64,000 bases of DNA from assembly GCA_022113835.1 (NCBI GenBank), contig JAILWY010000028.1, forward strand, positions 2,852,001 through 2,916,000, read 5' to 3'. Position 1 is the stretch's first letter. Each line of letters opens with the position of its first letter. Position numbers and translations under genes: made by a program. The notes beneath the pieces are model-generated. The model did not search any database. It was not told the DNA's origin and saw only the letters and a program-made list of their open reading frames with translations. Origin of the DNA: Atopsyche davidsoni (taxonomy: Eukaryota; Arthropoda; Insecta; Trichoptera; Hydrobiosidae). This document shows positions 1 through 13,870 of the stretch, piece after piece.

Positions 1-3000
1 GTGCTTTTCATCGAGTTAGTGCAAAAAAACACCAAGTGACGCTCTTGTGAAAATTACAATTTGTTAGGTTAGATTTTTCACAACTGGTTATTGTGGACGC
101 ATTTCTTTTTCTATCTCGTCAAGTTGGTGCTGAAAGTCTTATAAATATGCTCAAGTGTAGGCTTTGATTGTTGAGTTCTTTCTTATTTATTTAATTTCCA
201 ATTACGTCTAGTATCTTTGTGCAATCTAATATTTTACACAAGCGAGTCACTTGATAGGTTTTCGCACTTATCTGACGAGATACTGTCCGAGTTTTTGGGC
301 ATTCTGTATATAGAGTTCATTTTAGATCATAAGCTGAAAATATAACTATAAAAAAATGTTAAAACGATCGTTTGAGATCGCGTTAGACTGTAGAAAGAAG
401 GGATCGACAATAACATGTTATACAATGTCAAATAAAAATAATATTTAATAATGACAACAGATGTATTACTATAAAATAACCTTTAATTATAATAAAAAAT
501 ATATATATTAGTACTATAGTAACATTTTGATATGAGTACTGTATCAGAGATCGGCCTAATTTTTTTTGCTTTAGACAATGTGAAGCTAACGATTTCGGGG
601 AAACTCGATAATCTGACACTTTGATGGATTGGACTACCTCGACATTGCGACAAGGTGAAGATTTATATTCAACCAATACATTCTCAACAGTTTTATCGCA
701 AGGTGTATAATACAGTATTACTTCAAGAGACTTTCATCGTCAGGTCCATCATAAAATTCACTGCGATTTTGATATGCAGTTAAAATATATATATATATAT
801 ATTTCTGGTAAGAGTTGTTATACTTCGTAAATTAAAATGAGTCCATAACTCAGTTCAGTTGTGTTTGCGTTATATTTGTTGTAAGATATTCGACAACAGC
901 TCTATTACTATAAATATAGGCTCAGTCTCTTTTCTATGATATTCCTTTATGAAATGATAAGCTCATCGAATAACGATCAAATTAAATAATAGTCTCGTAT
1001 ATCCTGTTTCGCCCTGATTAGTGTCAGATTACCGAGGTTTTGAGACTTGTAACTAAATTTCACCGTAGCATATTTTAAAGGTTTACTAAAAATTATACAA
1101 AAAGTTCCACATATATTACGATATTGCTTCAATTGAATGCGAATACAAGGCTTTTTTTTAAAAACACGCTATTTTGTGATTTTATCATTTTAATTTGTGT
1201 AAATTTAATGTTAAATTACACCTCGTGTATGCACCAGTTTCAGAAATGAATATTAACTCACCAAAATCCCATGAGATGAGGTAAAAATGTATCGCGTGGT
1301 TGTACTTTTTTTTAATATGTATATAGTGCAATTAAAGTATGTGCTTATTTTTTTGGATGTTAAGTCGCATCGAGTGGAGATATTTTCAAGATATGCAAGA
1401 TGCGACTGTGTCAAACGTACCGCTCCGTCTTTACTCCTGGAAATTGGCTATAGTGCCGGAGTATTAATTAAAACTTGATACGGCATAACGCCCAAGGAAA
1501 TAAGTCAATTAACAACAGTCACGAGTGTCGACGAATCATTCTTACTTTATTTTTTTTGTCCGTTATGTCTGTATATATTTTTGCATAAAACGGCACTCGA
1601 CGGCTTTTGAAGACACCTTTGAAATTTTTGGTAATCGGAAACTGAAGTGCACGCTTGGTGTAACATTAGGTTTGCGGAGGAGGTTTGTAGTATGTTTTAT
1701 GAAAGAAAAAAAAACTTTTACTTCCTTTGTTGTCGGTCCCTGTGTAGACATAGTAAAGTAATGGTGCTTATTATTAAAAAGATATTTGTTATTTCTTATA
1801 GCTGTACACGTGACTTAGTCGAGCTGACCAAAATTCTAGCCATCGAATTTTTCCACCAACAACTGGACCGCGCGGCTCGACCGCTTGTCCCGTGAAGATG
1901 TAAGACATGGTTTGTACGAATCGAGAGGAACGCTGGATTGTCCCTATAAACTTATAATTTATATTTCTTGGATGTTATTCGACGGACTCAAACCATATAT
2001 ATTAGCAACGTTCAATTCAATCTTAAATATCCTTTTTAACAATAAGTAAATGAAAAAACTAAGTAAGATTTTTTTTAGGGGCACTCGAACCAGTTTTGGA
2101 AAACACTCGATCCAACGTTCGATTTGAATGATATGAATTAATTTGTGTAAATTAAGGATGTGATGGTGGTGTTGAGGGCGTTGTAACGTTTAGGTACAGT
2201 TATAAGAAAAATATATCTTACAATAAAGCTCACTGTATTATAAAACATATTTTTGCACAGTACGTCTTAGTTGAACCCATTGTAGCATTGTTAAAGGCGG
2301 TTACGTCGTCGCAAATGTTCATTACTTTTTAGTACTTGTTAAACTTCTGCGCTCCGAACGCGGAACTAATCGAAACCAAACCGGCCTATTTTTAAAGTGT
2401 TTGTAAATAAGTGCATTATTTTATTTGTAACTTATAATAAGTGCCCCGGTTTTGTTCATGCATTATTAGGAACGATGTGTACTCCGTGGTGAATTGTTCT
2501 AAGTGCTTAGGTTGCACTGAACGTAATCATATAATTTCTACAGAAAAGCTGGTAATTGTGTCCAGATCTGTTGTCAGACAAGTTTTACAATCGGACCTAA
2601 TCATTTATCGTTGATTACGTTGTATGTTTTAGCAAAAAAAATGGCTGTAACAAGGGCTCGGCTGGAAACTAAAAATATATTCTTTGGAACGATTTGTATC
2701 GGTGTATAATTATTGTTGTAACATGTCTGTTGGTAGGAAGATTAATTCAGGTTTCTGTCTTGGTATGCAATGTATTTTAGCGCTGCGTGTTAAAAATATC
2801 TAATAAATCACCTGAATGTAAAGTAAAATATATCACTTCTCTTATCGTAGTTTCCGTTCTGAACTTTTTTCTCATTCTACTCTTTTCTACTTGTATAAAT
2901 ACACGCTCCATTCTTGGAGAGTTTTTCAAACAGAAAAACTCTAAATATTGCTCGCTACTTGACTCTGAAAGGAACTTTTTACTGCGGTAATTCTGAAGCT

Positions 3001-4815
3001 TTCTCTCTTAGTCTCTTCGGAATACAAATCATTTAGTTTCTCCGAGTCTAGAAGTTTCCTGCAACCATAAGAAGACTTTCTGCTGGTGATACTGTTCAGA
3101 TCGATATGTCTATCGCATTCCTACAAGTGTTAACTTTACTCGGTATAGTTTTTTGACTTACGATCAATAAATTAACTGTAGACTAAAAGAGTACTGCTTT
3201 AGGCAGTGGTTTCTCGGTACAAGATTGTGATGTTGTCTCCGCGCTGGGCTGGTCTGGGTGTGTTCCGCTGGACGTTACTAGAATTAGTTAGTTAGTCTGT
3301 ACATAAATTAAAATTGTTATTTTGTGTCACTCCCATTCCAAAATATTATAATTTTGACACTTTTTTTTGTTTTTTTTTTTTCCCTTCTCCCTGTTCCCGA
3401 TTGTTTTTTTTTTTTTAATCTTTAATATATGTAGATTGTATCCATCGTAGCTTTGAATGTTGTCGAAACATGATTTTGCATGGTCTGGTGTAGGGCAGGT
3501 ATTTGTAAATGGCAAATTTCTGACTTATCAGACATTGAAACCGTGACGGAATATTTCAATATTTCGCAATATTTTTTTCCTCTTGAATAAATAAATTATA
3601 AATTTACAATAATATGGGTCACTGAAAATAATTATGCAATGTGTTGATTGGAAATATGTACAGGTACGCGTGATCTGTACAAAACACACCGAGCCGAAAG
3701 CTGTAAAAATTAAGACAATCCTAAGACTGGGTGATCTGTAGTGCGTGAAGCGTGTGTGAATAGGATCATTTTGAATACTTCTTTCGTCTGCTGAAAAGGG
3801 ATGATTGTGTGCAGGTGGCGTGAATATTGTATCATTACTATATGTGACTCTTTGCGTGCGGTTGGTTTGATAAGATTCCGCTAGTTGTGTAAGATAATAA
3901 TGTTGGGTAAAATATAATAATTGTCAGTAAAGATGACAAAAAAATCACCTTTTGTCGAACAATTCAGTTTTGAACATGAAATAGATAATTATGGGATATT
4001 TTAAATTAAAAAAAAAATTTAAATCTCGTCCTATTCTGTCTTTCTTTTGATGAGTATTTTCGTTCTCATTTGATATTTCTCACTGATTATTTTTCTAATG
4101 TGGAGGTCCAAATTTATGCAATTACGATTATGATCAAAATACCAAGATCGAAATGACATTGTGAGATTGCAAGCTCCTGGACTCTTCATGTCTTACTGGA
4201 TTAACACAATGCTAACGACTTTGGTCGTGGACTTCCCAGACAACTAAACGTATTCAGAATTTATATGCCTCCGTCTTTTGCCGGAATTATTTTATTTGTT
4301 GAACTTCCGTTATTTTTATTCCAAGGAATCTAATGACCTTTGAATTTTACAATTAACCTGAAACTTTCTCTTTGGCTTTATTGAAATTATTACACGGGTC
4401 GATCATACGGGCAACATCCTCTACTCCATCTGGAGTCTGGTCCTCCTCAGACGCACTAGGGACTGTTTAGGAATTTAATTAGTAATGTCTCTTCTAAATA
4501 ATTATTCTTTGAATTTTAAGTCGAAGTGTGTAAATTAAAAATTGATTTTTTTCATTTCCTGGCGGTGTGTGCGAGAGACTGATTCAATATGTTTTATTCA
4601 ATACATTTCCAAAAAATTTTATGTATTCATTTTATAATAAAAATCTACCATAGATTGTCATTAAATTTTTATTTATTTATTTACATATATCTTGCATTTG
4701 TTTAAAAAACATGTGAGTTGTGTACTTAAACCCCAAAACAATTTATATTATGAAACACTGTACTATATTTAGTGTATACTCATAAATTATATATAATTGT
4801 TAAATGTTGAATAAA
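1..4815. other. Non-coding stretch, possibly a long 3' UTR of an upstream plus-strand gene
   Basis: No open frame here has the composition, splice sites or family motifs of a gene. The stretch is AT-rich, with T-runs around 3361-3417. It ends with a plus-strand AATAAA at 4810-4815, followed closely by the 3' end of the minus-strand P450. A long terminal UTR of a gene to the left would fit, but nothing proves transcription. Confidence 0.35.
4810..4815 (+). terminator. Candidate polyadenylation signal, plus strand
   Basis: AATAAA on the plus strand at the end of a long non-coding stretch. It lies about 20 bases from the opposing signal of the P450 gene, so the two transcription units would converge almost end to end. 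Confidence 0.35.
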
Positions 4816-4836
4816 ACCATGAGCTCATGACGGTGT

Positions 4837-4846
4837 TTTATTTATT
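4837..4846 (-). terminator. Overlapping polyadenylation signals of the P450 gene
   Basis: Two overlapping AATAAA hexamers read on the minus strand, beginning about 10 bases beyond the P450 stop codon. They imply a very short 3' UTR for that gene. Confidence 0.45.
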
Positions 4847-4855
4847 TACATATTG

Positions 4856-7800
4856 TTATCGCTTGTGTAGCATAACTTTGTTCCCGCTGGTCATCTTTAT
4901 GCCCGGGCCCAGCTTGAGTGATGAGGCGTCTACGGACGCCTGGTTTGGTAGGCAAGTAAGCCGGAACTTCTCCAGGACTTCTGATACCAAGATTTTGACT
5001 GCTGTCATGGTGTAGTGTTCCCCTGCAAATATAATGTGAAACAATCATGAGTTGCAAACTCAGAATATTTATATTGATACCATATATATTTTGAAATGAT
5101 TATATAGCTAACTATTAAGTTATGCTGAGTAAGGAATTATTAGTTTTTAAGGTTGACTCGCCTATGCATTTCCTTGGGCCAGCGCTGAAGGGAATATAGG
5201 CATATGAAGGCCTCTCTTCTTCTTTTTCGGGCAAGAAGTGGTCGGGGAAGAAGTTGTCAGGTTGTTGCCAGTAGCGTTGATCACGGTGCACAGAGTACGC
5301 TGACACTATGAAAGTAATTCCACTCGGCAGTGTTTCTGATTCTGTGGCAAAGAAGATAAAATATTATTGCTGTAAAAATGAGGATTTACTTAGGATCGTT
5401 CATTTCATTCTGCACGTAACTCACAACATTAATACAAAAAAGGCAAATTATCTATATGTCACGAATTTTGTGAACCTTTTAATTACCATGAACTATGTGA
5501 ATCCAAATAATTGCATTTATAACAAACAACGTATTCTTACAAGGTATACAAATATACTATTTTGCATTCTGACTGATACTTATTTTTATTTGAGTTAAAG
5601 TTGAAATAATCTTAAATGCAAAGGTTATTATAAAAGATTTTATATTTTGGCAGGGCATTGTGAGCATGGCTGAGTCACTCACCACTTAGCTGGATATCAT
5701 TGATAGCCTGACGCAACATGAAAGGAGCATCAGGAAAAAGACGTAAAGTTTCCTTTATGCAGCGTTCCAGTAGCGGCAGCTCCAGGCAGCCATTTGACCC
5801 CTGGTCTTGCTTGTCGCGTTGTTTGCGTAGTTCTTGCAGCACTTCATTCTAAGAGTATCAAAATGAAATCACATTAGTTGTAAACTATGGTTAAACATAT
5901 CTTAACTTATATAATTTATATTAAGTCTAATAAAATCTAGGATGGTGACATCCATGATGTGGAAAAATGCTTATTAATGTCTTCGTAAATCAAGTGAAAA
6001 CTGCTGGATTTGTGTTTTCTCTATAATTCTCTTTTTCAGCATATATCAAGAGGTTTGAAAAAATGAATTCATATTTGTAAAAATAATAAATTACTTGGTA
6101 ATAAGGATGCAACGCCAACATCCTCAGGCAGAAGCTAGCGGTGGTGGCTATCGCGTCTGAACTCTGAAAACATCATACTAATATGAATATTTTGTTATAA
6201 ATCTCAAACTTTACACCAAACCTTTATTTAATTTTATATCACTGCATAGATATTTCAGAAACCCAATATGCCAATGGCTGACCATGAGGAAGGGCAGCAA
6301 GGCTTCAGTGATTAAGGCCGGCTCAGTACCCTGGGAGGCAGCGAGTATGCGATCCAGGGCACAAGGAAGACCTGTGCTCACTGGCCCTCCACCTGCCGTG
6401 ATGGCGTCCTCCTCGGATAGCTCCGTGCCTGTTTTACGGCGGATGAACTCTTGCATCACACGGAACTGTTCTTCGTTTTTCTTGCGGTCAATGGCCTGTC
6501 AATCAGTAAATCTGACTTTATAAAATACTTCTCAATAAATTATAGGTTATGCATAGAAAATAAAAATTAGAGACTATATTCACTGTTTAAAATTAATAGT
6601 ATTATTATTCTTGGATATTTTGAAACTCTCTCTTCGTTATGACTCAAAATACCTTTTTAAAATTAATTAATAAAAATAAAGTACATTAATCTAGGAAGAA
6701 GATGTTTGGATTTGTAAAGATACTCGTAGATATATTATGTTAAATAGATTTGAAATTAAATAAAAATCAAGCATTTTTGAATCTTTATTATCAAAATATA
6801 ATCTTAGATGTTTTGTAAATATTATACTAACTTCCATGATAAGACCCCTGAGACAGTCAACCATCTTGTCCTGTTTGACTCCGACACCGTTGAGGTAGCA
6901 CACAAGTGGACAGCGCAGCCAGGGTTTGAGAAGCCTCTCCGTGGCCAGTGCCTGCAGTCCCGACACAGCTTCCTGCACCTCTTCACGCTGAGGGTTCCCG
7001 GTGTCTATGCGCACACCCAGAAACACCTCTGCAATAAAATAACTGATTGATTTAACCATTACCGCTCTCTGTACACGCTTGTGTACACTTGTTTAATGCA
7101 GGTTTTGATGTATTTTGGTAACAATACTTTATTTCAACACTAAAAGGCAATTAGGTGTTCTTACGACAATAAATGTCATTAGTGGCACTTTGCAATACAG
7201 ACTGTGAACAGAATTATAAAGGTAATATAATCTTATTGTTTTTTTATTATAAATACTAAACCGTTTTAACTTGTTTTATATTGTAAGGTAAGACCATGGT
7301 TATTCATTATGGGGAAAATATATGAAGATAAAGGATTTTTTTAATTGATTTTACTGCACTGTACGCAGGCGTGTACAACTGGCGGTTCCGTTAAATATAT
7401 ATCGACTTGCTTAGAAGCAACTATAGATAGTCGCAGCTTTAATACCTTGATCTCAGCCATGGATGGTATGTTGGTAAATATGGCATCCTTACCGGTGATT
7501 GCGTCCAGAAGATTTGGCAGTATTTCATCCTCCAGCACTATCTCCTTCTCAAGTTTGGCCTCCATTTTGGTGGACATAACAGCAGCGTGCGAGCGGAATG
7601 ATGCACAATGGGAGCTGAGAGCTGGAATGTCCAGAGCCGACTTTACCAGCTTGTGCATATCGCACCAATGTTTTCCTGAAGGCATGAATTGATTCATTTA
7701 ATCACCATGTAAAATGAAAATGAACTTTGTTATTATAAGTGTGCGATGCGTTAATTCTAAAGGAATGGATGTGTTTCTTTCTTTCACAGTACTGATGAAT

Positions 7801-8992
7801 TGATCAATTTAATAAATATGTAAAATGAGAAGGAACATTGCTTGTTATAAGGAAATAACAGCATCTTATAAGCAATGTGCTGTTCACATCAGAGATAAGA
7901 ATTACAATTGGTTCCAATATTACCGGTGTTTATTATTGTGATATTTGTTCTCTCTTACCGAACCCAACAAGCATGCCTTCTCCGAAGTATGTCTTGGAAG
8001 CGTCTCCATAGATTCCTTTGCTAGTAAGGTCATGCGACCGTAAAACTTTCTGAAAAAGTGTAACTTATTTAATATTTTAAATCATTAAAAACCTCCAAGA
8101 TGATCCCAACACCTGTACCGAAACGTTTGAAGACAAAAAACATAAAGCAGCTCAACAACCAAGAAACCGCAAAATCATTTAATGACAACTGTTATAATAT
8201 ATTTATATCTTTGAAGAATTTTCAATTGAGGACTGGTGGCGCACCTCTATGTGGTGCGGCTCTCGTATGACGACGTAGAGTTTGGTCCCAATCCACAGCC
8301 TCACCAGCGGCTGCGGGAACTCTTCCAGGACTGCCACCAGCTTGTTGAACACCTCTGCAATAAAAATCAATTACTATTAGAAATTTATTCTTGAAATCAA
8401 CCGCACTTCATATATACGTTGAAGAGGTCAAAAAATCAAGTTTTTAAATTTTCAATAAAAAAGCTACATTGTTGTTTTTCATTTTATGTTCAAGGGAGTG
8501 AAATAAACTCTTTAATATATTTTTTTTTTACTAAAAGTACTTGTTGGAACTCCGTAATAATATTTTTAGTGATTTTTATTTGTTACGTAATGCAGTCGCG
8601 TATATTAGTCGGTTGGCATCTTCAAGCAGGAGTCGAACAAGTCAAAACTAACCACGTTAAAAAATATTAATTGAAAACATAATTACAAATATAACCTCAA
8701 ATAAAAATAATGTTTGATCAATTAAAAAATATTTTACTTAGCTTCTTATAGTGTTATATTTTTGTTTTCCTCCTTAGGTTACTATATTTACAAGCCCAGA
8801 TCACTGGTAGAAGGAACTTTTGTGAACTCACCATCTAAAGGTCCCATGAAGCACTGTAGGGAACCCAGTATCGGATAAGCCTTCGGCCCGGGCTTCCAAA
8901 AGGCCCACAGGACCATATGTAAGCGTCTTCTCCACCAGTAGCAGCATAGCAGCGCCAGTAGCGCCAGCGTCCAGCCGCAACAGCAGCAGCTC
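4856..8992 (-). CDS. Cytochrome P450, CYP4 clan, divergent; first exon not found
   Basis: A membrane-bound heme monooxygenase. Ten exons on the minus strand join in frame: 8992-8832, 8354-8245, 8049-7959, 7675-7493, 7028-6832, 6495-6283, 6163-6095, 5848-5683, 5341-5162 and 5022-4856, giving about 511 residues, the usual P450 length. In order one sees a hydrophobic Trp/Leu-rich anchor, basic residues, a PGP hinge (KPGPKAYPILG), a C-helix with WCDMH, an I-helix segment with DAIATT, the K-helix ETLR, a PDHF segment, and the heme loop PFSAGPRKCIGEHYT with the cysteine ligand. The SAGPR and HRD patterns and the insertions place it in the CYP4 clan; I cannot assign a subfamily. Odd points: the C-helix Arg, the I-helix acidic residue and the PERF Arg are all replaced. 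The last intron has a GC donor (5161-5160). The first exon above starts at an acceptor without an in-frame Met, so a short initiating exon must lie upstream, beyond 8993. Substrate unknown. Confidence 0.9.
7686..7850. repeat. Short tandem duplication in a P450 intron
   Basis: Two diverged direct copies about 110 bases apart, near 7686-7736 and 7796-7850. Both begin with TGAATTGAT and share an ATGTAAAATGA core. They lie just upstream (minus-strand sense) of the exon 7675-7493. Confidence 0.5.
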
Positions 8993-11900
8993 CTGAAGCG
9001 AGCCGTGGATATTTAACTTTTCATAGTTAAACTAGTTACCAGTTAAGTCTTGTGGTTTGGGGGCCAGGCTATTGTCTCAACATGACCCGCTCTGCCATAT
9101 CGCCCACATCGTCACAAGGACTCGGCCGGTAGACATCACAAGCCATCACACCATTAGAAATATGCCCTCGAACATTACAGTCTGTTCCTATTTAACTCAA
9201 TATACTATTGTGATGTAAAATTTTATATATTTTACACTAATCACTCATAAAACTACATTTCAGTGCGTATCGTAGTTCTATTACATCGGTCACAAATAAA
9301 CAATTATATTAAATAATTATTTTTATTTTATCATAAGAAAACACTTTGCAAGATGTAATTGAGATACTCTCAGTATTTTGTGTAACTTGGATACTTTTAA
9401 GTATTTACCGATAGCTCTTTATACTGAGTTATCACAAAATACTAGAAAGGTTATAAATCTCATCAAATCTCTCAAAATCAAACAATTTATTTTTTTACCA
9501 TTAAATTTGTATAGATTGCCCCGAATTAGCATTTTGAATGAGGCCCATGAATTAAAGACAGTGTATTAATTACAATTCTGAGGTCACAAGAAGCCACGCA
9601 ATAATGTATGTAGTGCCATATATAAAGTCCATTGTCTTACGCGCTGTTTCAAGGTGTTATCGATATACCAAATCGAAATATTAATTAAGGGAACTTATAA
9701 TATCTTAACATCGCTAAATCCAGTTTGCCTTTAAATCTGAAATTCATGTATTTTAAAGACTTGAAGATTTAATGCAAGTGTATTGAATTTCATTGGGAAA
9801 TTTTTTATTAGTTGAGTATTTAATAGATTTTCGAGAATAGCGTAACTTATCGTGGCAATCAATTAATTAGGAAACATTACTAATTATATATTTTAAATAA
9901 ATATATTATCATGTTATTCCTCCAAATACTTTGTATACAAAAGTTTTAAAGCACATCGAGTAATTTTAAATTAATCAAATAATCACGTAGTAAAAATAAA
10001 TAGTCCCCTATTTCGAGGACTAAAAATTTTATGCAAAAATTAATATATCAATATTTTATTAAAAATATGTCTTTAATTTTTAACGCAATAACAATAAAAA
10101 TAAATAGTCCTTTATATTGAGATCTGAAAATAAACTGCAAAAATTCATCGATTACTAAAATGAACACGAAACATATTATAAATATTCTTCTCTCCCATGA
10201 GTTATTTTATTGTTTTATTAATTAATAAAATTTATTTTTAATAAATCGATACTTATTTAATTTTCAAGTATATTGACAGTATTTATATTTTTTAGTATTA
10301 TAAAAAATTGCATACTACATGAAATGCATCGCTGAGTTGCAAAAATCTTGCAGATAAAATTACGCTCATTGTTATATATTTTACTAATATTAAATATTAA
10401 TTATATAAGTATATATTTTTTAAATATAATTTTTTTTTTAAATAAATAAAATAAAAAAGAAAATCCAAGGTTTCTTCACATAACTAAGATATTAATTTAA
10501 AGAAATGTGTTCGCACTTTTAGGCAGCCGTTTTTTATTAGATTGGCTTTACTCTCGGGTATTGCGCTGCGTTTTAATTAGACGTCTCCTTGAAGATGGCT
10601 CGTGCGACAAGACCGAAAAGTCGGCGATTACAAACAACACCCGAGACGAACAAAGTAAACCACACAGCGGGAGTGACGCGACTAGTTTCGCCAAAATGCT
10701 ACGTTGGTATTTTTAAGCAGAGTGAGATATCGTAAACTGTTTATAAGTGAGAAATAATGATTATGTATCATAGAGAGAGGCAAAGTCATTCAATTTGTGA
10801 TATATAAATAGAAATTGGAAAAATCACTAGTATCTGGTTTTAATCAAAGTATTATATAATAAAGCATTTGAATAACTCACATGGTGTATTATTTTTATTG
10901 TTTTCTTCTGCGATTATGATTGACTGTAAATTCGTCGCCGTTTCTCTCGACTCTCCGGGCTGGACTGAGCAAGTTTTCTGACCGGCTCGTCGAGACACCT
11001 TATTACTATACAAATTACGTGTGTGTGTGCATTCAACTTGCTGGTACACCAAGCCAATACTTAGGACTGCTTTGGTTGCTTCTCCACACGAGAAACTAAA
11101 AAAAAATATATATATATATATATAATCTACATATTCAAATTACGCGATTTGAGCATTTCTATGATACGAGGCGCAGTAAAGCGTTCGGGGATTTTTTTAA
11201 TCAAGCTCAAGTGTTAACACATTAATTAATTAATTGTGGTTTATTTTATTGGTAGGATATTGAATGTAAGCAGCCTTCGTGCTGCTGCAGTTAGCAGACT
11301 GCTGATGCAACTCTTTACCTTGCCTTGAAGTGGGTTTACCTGTGAAGGAAACGGACGGCAGCCGGTTATGGAGCTCCATTACTGTACAGTTATATAACCG
11401 ACTACAGTTTTAATATAATACATCTAGAGCTCTTCATCCAAAGCGAAAAGAAACAATATGTCTTTTTTGTTGCTGAATTCTAATTAAATACTTTATAATT
11501 TATTATACTTTTAATATTCTATGTTTCCCCAACTATAACGGCATTCAGTCATTTGCTAGTATTAGACCGTTTACGAAATCTCACTATGTCGCTAAACCGG
11601 TCGCTAAATATTTATTTTAAATAAAAAATATTATTAGGAGTTCCACCGAGTATTTTATATATATATATATTTTTTTTTTTTTGTGGATTAATTTTGATTT
11701 TTGCACTCAGAAGTGCGATCGTCGAATTTTCACCAAAGGTTGACCTTTCCGTATCATAAATGTGTGCGGGTCACATGAGTGGTAATGAATACGGGAAAAT
11801 TGCAAATTTATGAACGATAAATAATCTAATGACGTAATTTGGATTTGACAAATTTTTATTTTTGTTATCAAACACAAAAACTCAAATAATCTAACTGAGA

Positions 11901-12832
11901 AGTCTGTTTATTTAATTATATAATAAATTCGTTGAGTTACCTCTGGAATCAATTTATAATTTCTCAGAATTGAAAATGCTAGATGTTAAGTACGCAAGCA
12001 AGCGTGTGAAAACTGCGAGGAGGTTCAGCATTTCAATGCACAGCAATCAAGCAACTTGCTTAAAAACCTTGACTTATAGAAACCTTGAACACTAGAGCAG
12101 TGGAAAATATGCCAGTAAGACAATTTCACACAACTATAATGATTGTGTTTAATTATTATATTTTATAATTATAATTGGACCGCAATAGAGTCGACCTTTA
12201 GCGTATCTTTAGAAGAAACTATAAGTAGCCATTATGCCTGATTGCATTTATAATATATATATTAAAAACATAGCAATATTGTTTGACATAAATAACATAT
12301 TCTGACATGGATAATTGGTATTTCTTTTAGGTTAATTTACAGTGAATAAAAGTGCTTTTTCGGTCTTTGGACCATACTATAAAAATGGTGGTGGCATGCA
12401 ATATTTATAGCCCGCGACTCTATTGTATATCCTTCTACTATGTTTTTACTTTTAAACGGCATTAAATAAAATAAACCATACCTTAATTATTAAGAGGTAA
12501 ATAGTTTTTAGGGCATTGCGGTGTGTGGCTCTCCCCTAATCCCGGCGCAGGTTGTGAGGCTTACACGATGTGGCTTAGGAGGTAGAGTACATGGATTTCT
12601 CTGTTTTACTTATTGAGTTTGTGTATAGTTTTTTTCATGAGTTATTATTTTATATTAAACGTTGTTATATATTTCTAATATAATACAGTTCTAGCAACTC
12701 TTTAATATAATTAAACGCAGGCTTGCCATGAAGACTGAGCAATTCGAAGGAACACGCCGGATTGCCTACATCAAGGCGTAACTCGTATTTTTATATATAT
12801 AATATATTATAAATATATATATATTATAAATA

Positions 12833-12873
<41 letters not shown>

Positions 12874-13600
12874 TCATATCATCTCAAAGTACCATTCTAT
12901 TTACTATATAGGTTTCACGAAGGACCTGAGACTTCCATGGCAAGTAAACCCTTTTTCTGACTCTCTCTCTTATTTAATGTTTAGTTGAAAAAATAAGCTC
13001 CAAACAGAATATACCATGCGTTATTAAAATCATCCTTCTTCGAAGTCACTGCAAATCCTTCGATTTCAGGAACTAAATCGTCCTTCTCAAGTCCTTTCAT
13101 CGATTTCACTGTTTATTTTTTCGGAAGCATACATTTTTATCATCAATATTCCAAGAATCGGTCCCATCGACTATTTCAATAGAAAACAACAAAAAAAAAT
13201 ATTTATAGTATAAAGACATTGTTTGGAAACACTTTAATCTGTAATAGATTATCTGAAAACTTTTCAAAACCATTATCTCTCTGTGGCCACAGTGTATTGA
13301 TATTTTTGATCTTAACACGTGAAGCATATGTTATTATTTTATTTTATTGTTTTAAGACTTAATGTATTCAAAGCATTGTAGAAAGGTCTCGTATTTTATC
13401 GTCGATATCTTTTTTAGAAATTTCTGGTCACGACGCGGGCCTCAGACAATAAAAATGAAGGCGCATCCGCTCCGGCCTTGGAGACATCGCGGCCTAGTCG
13501 CTGAGTTTACAACCATTTACTACATATTAACCAACCCAGTGCAGAGAATACGCGAATCAAAATTCACCATAAAAAATAAGACTTGATTAGCAGTAAAAAT
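8993..13600. other. AT-rich intergenic stretch; may hide the first P450 exon
   Basis: No supported gene. Local open frames such as those near 10507-10716 and 10852-11052 have no recognisable motifs or splice context. AT microsatellites occur near 11105-11124 and 12786-12870. The missing initiating exon of the minus-strand P450 should lie in this region, but I could not pick it out. Confidence 0.5.
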
Positions 13601-13639
13601 GTGGCTTTATGGGAGAATCCTTAAAATACCATGAACTGA

Positions 13640-13870
13640 CCGCGACACAAACGAGAAAGCCTTGCATCTACGATGGTGGCTAAAAACCTTATCATTTATT
13701 GGACATATTTTCAGAAATACTGCAGCTGATTGTCCTGGGAAAATCCCAATGGAAAAGAAGCATAGGAAGGAGTAAGCTGTCGTGGATACGGAATTTGCGC
13801 CAGGGTAAAGATATTTTCTGGGTGAAATGTTCACCAACCTCCTCTGAGTAGAAGCACATAAAGAAGAAGT
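13640..13870 (+). mobile_element. Decayed 3' tail of a non-LTR retrotransposon
   Basis: In broken plus-strand frames this resembles the C-terminal end of insect endonuclease-reverse transcriptase ORFs: a FIGHI-FRN stretch, then a lysine-rich KIPMEKKHRKE stretch, then a text ending CACCAACCTCCTCTGAGTAGAAGCACA-like. The same ending recurs near 21660-21790 and 29540-29640. Stop codons interrupt the frame, so it is a relic. The exact clade (RTE or CR1-like) is not decided. Confidence 0.5.
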
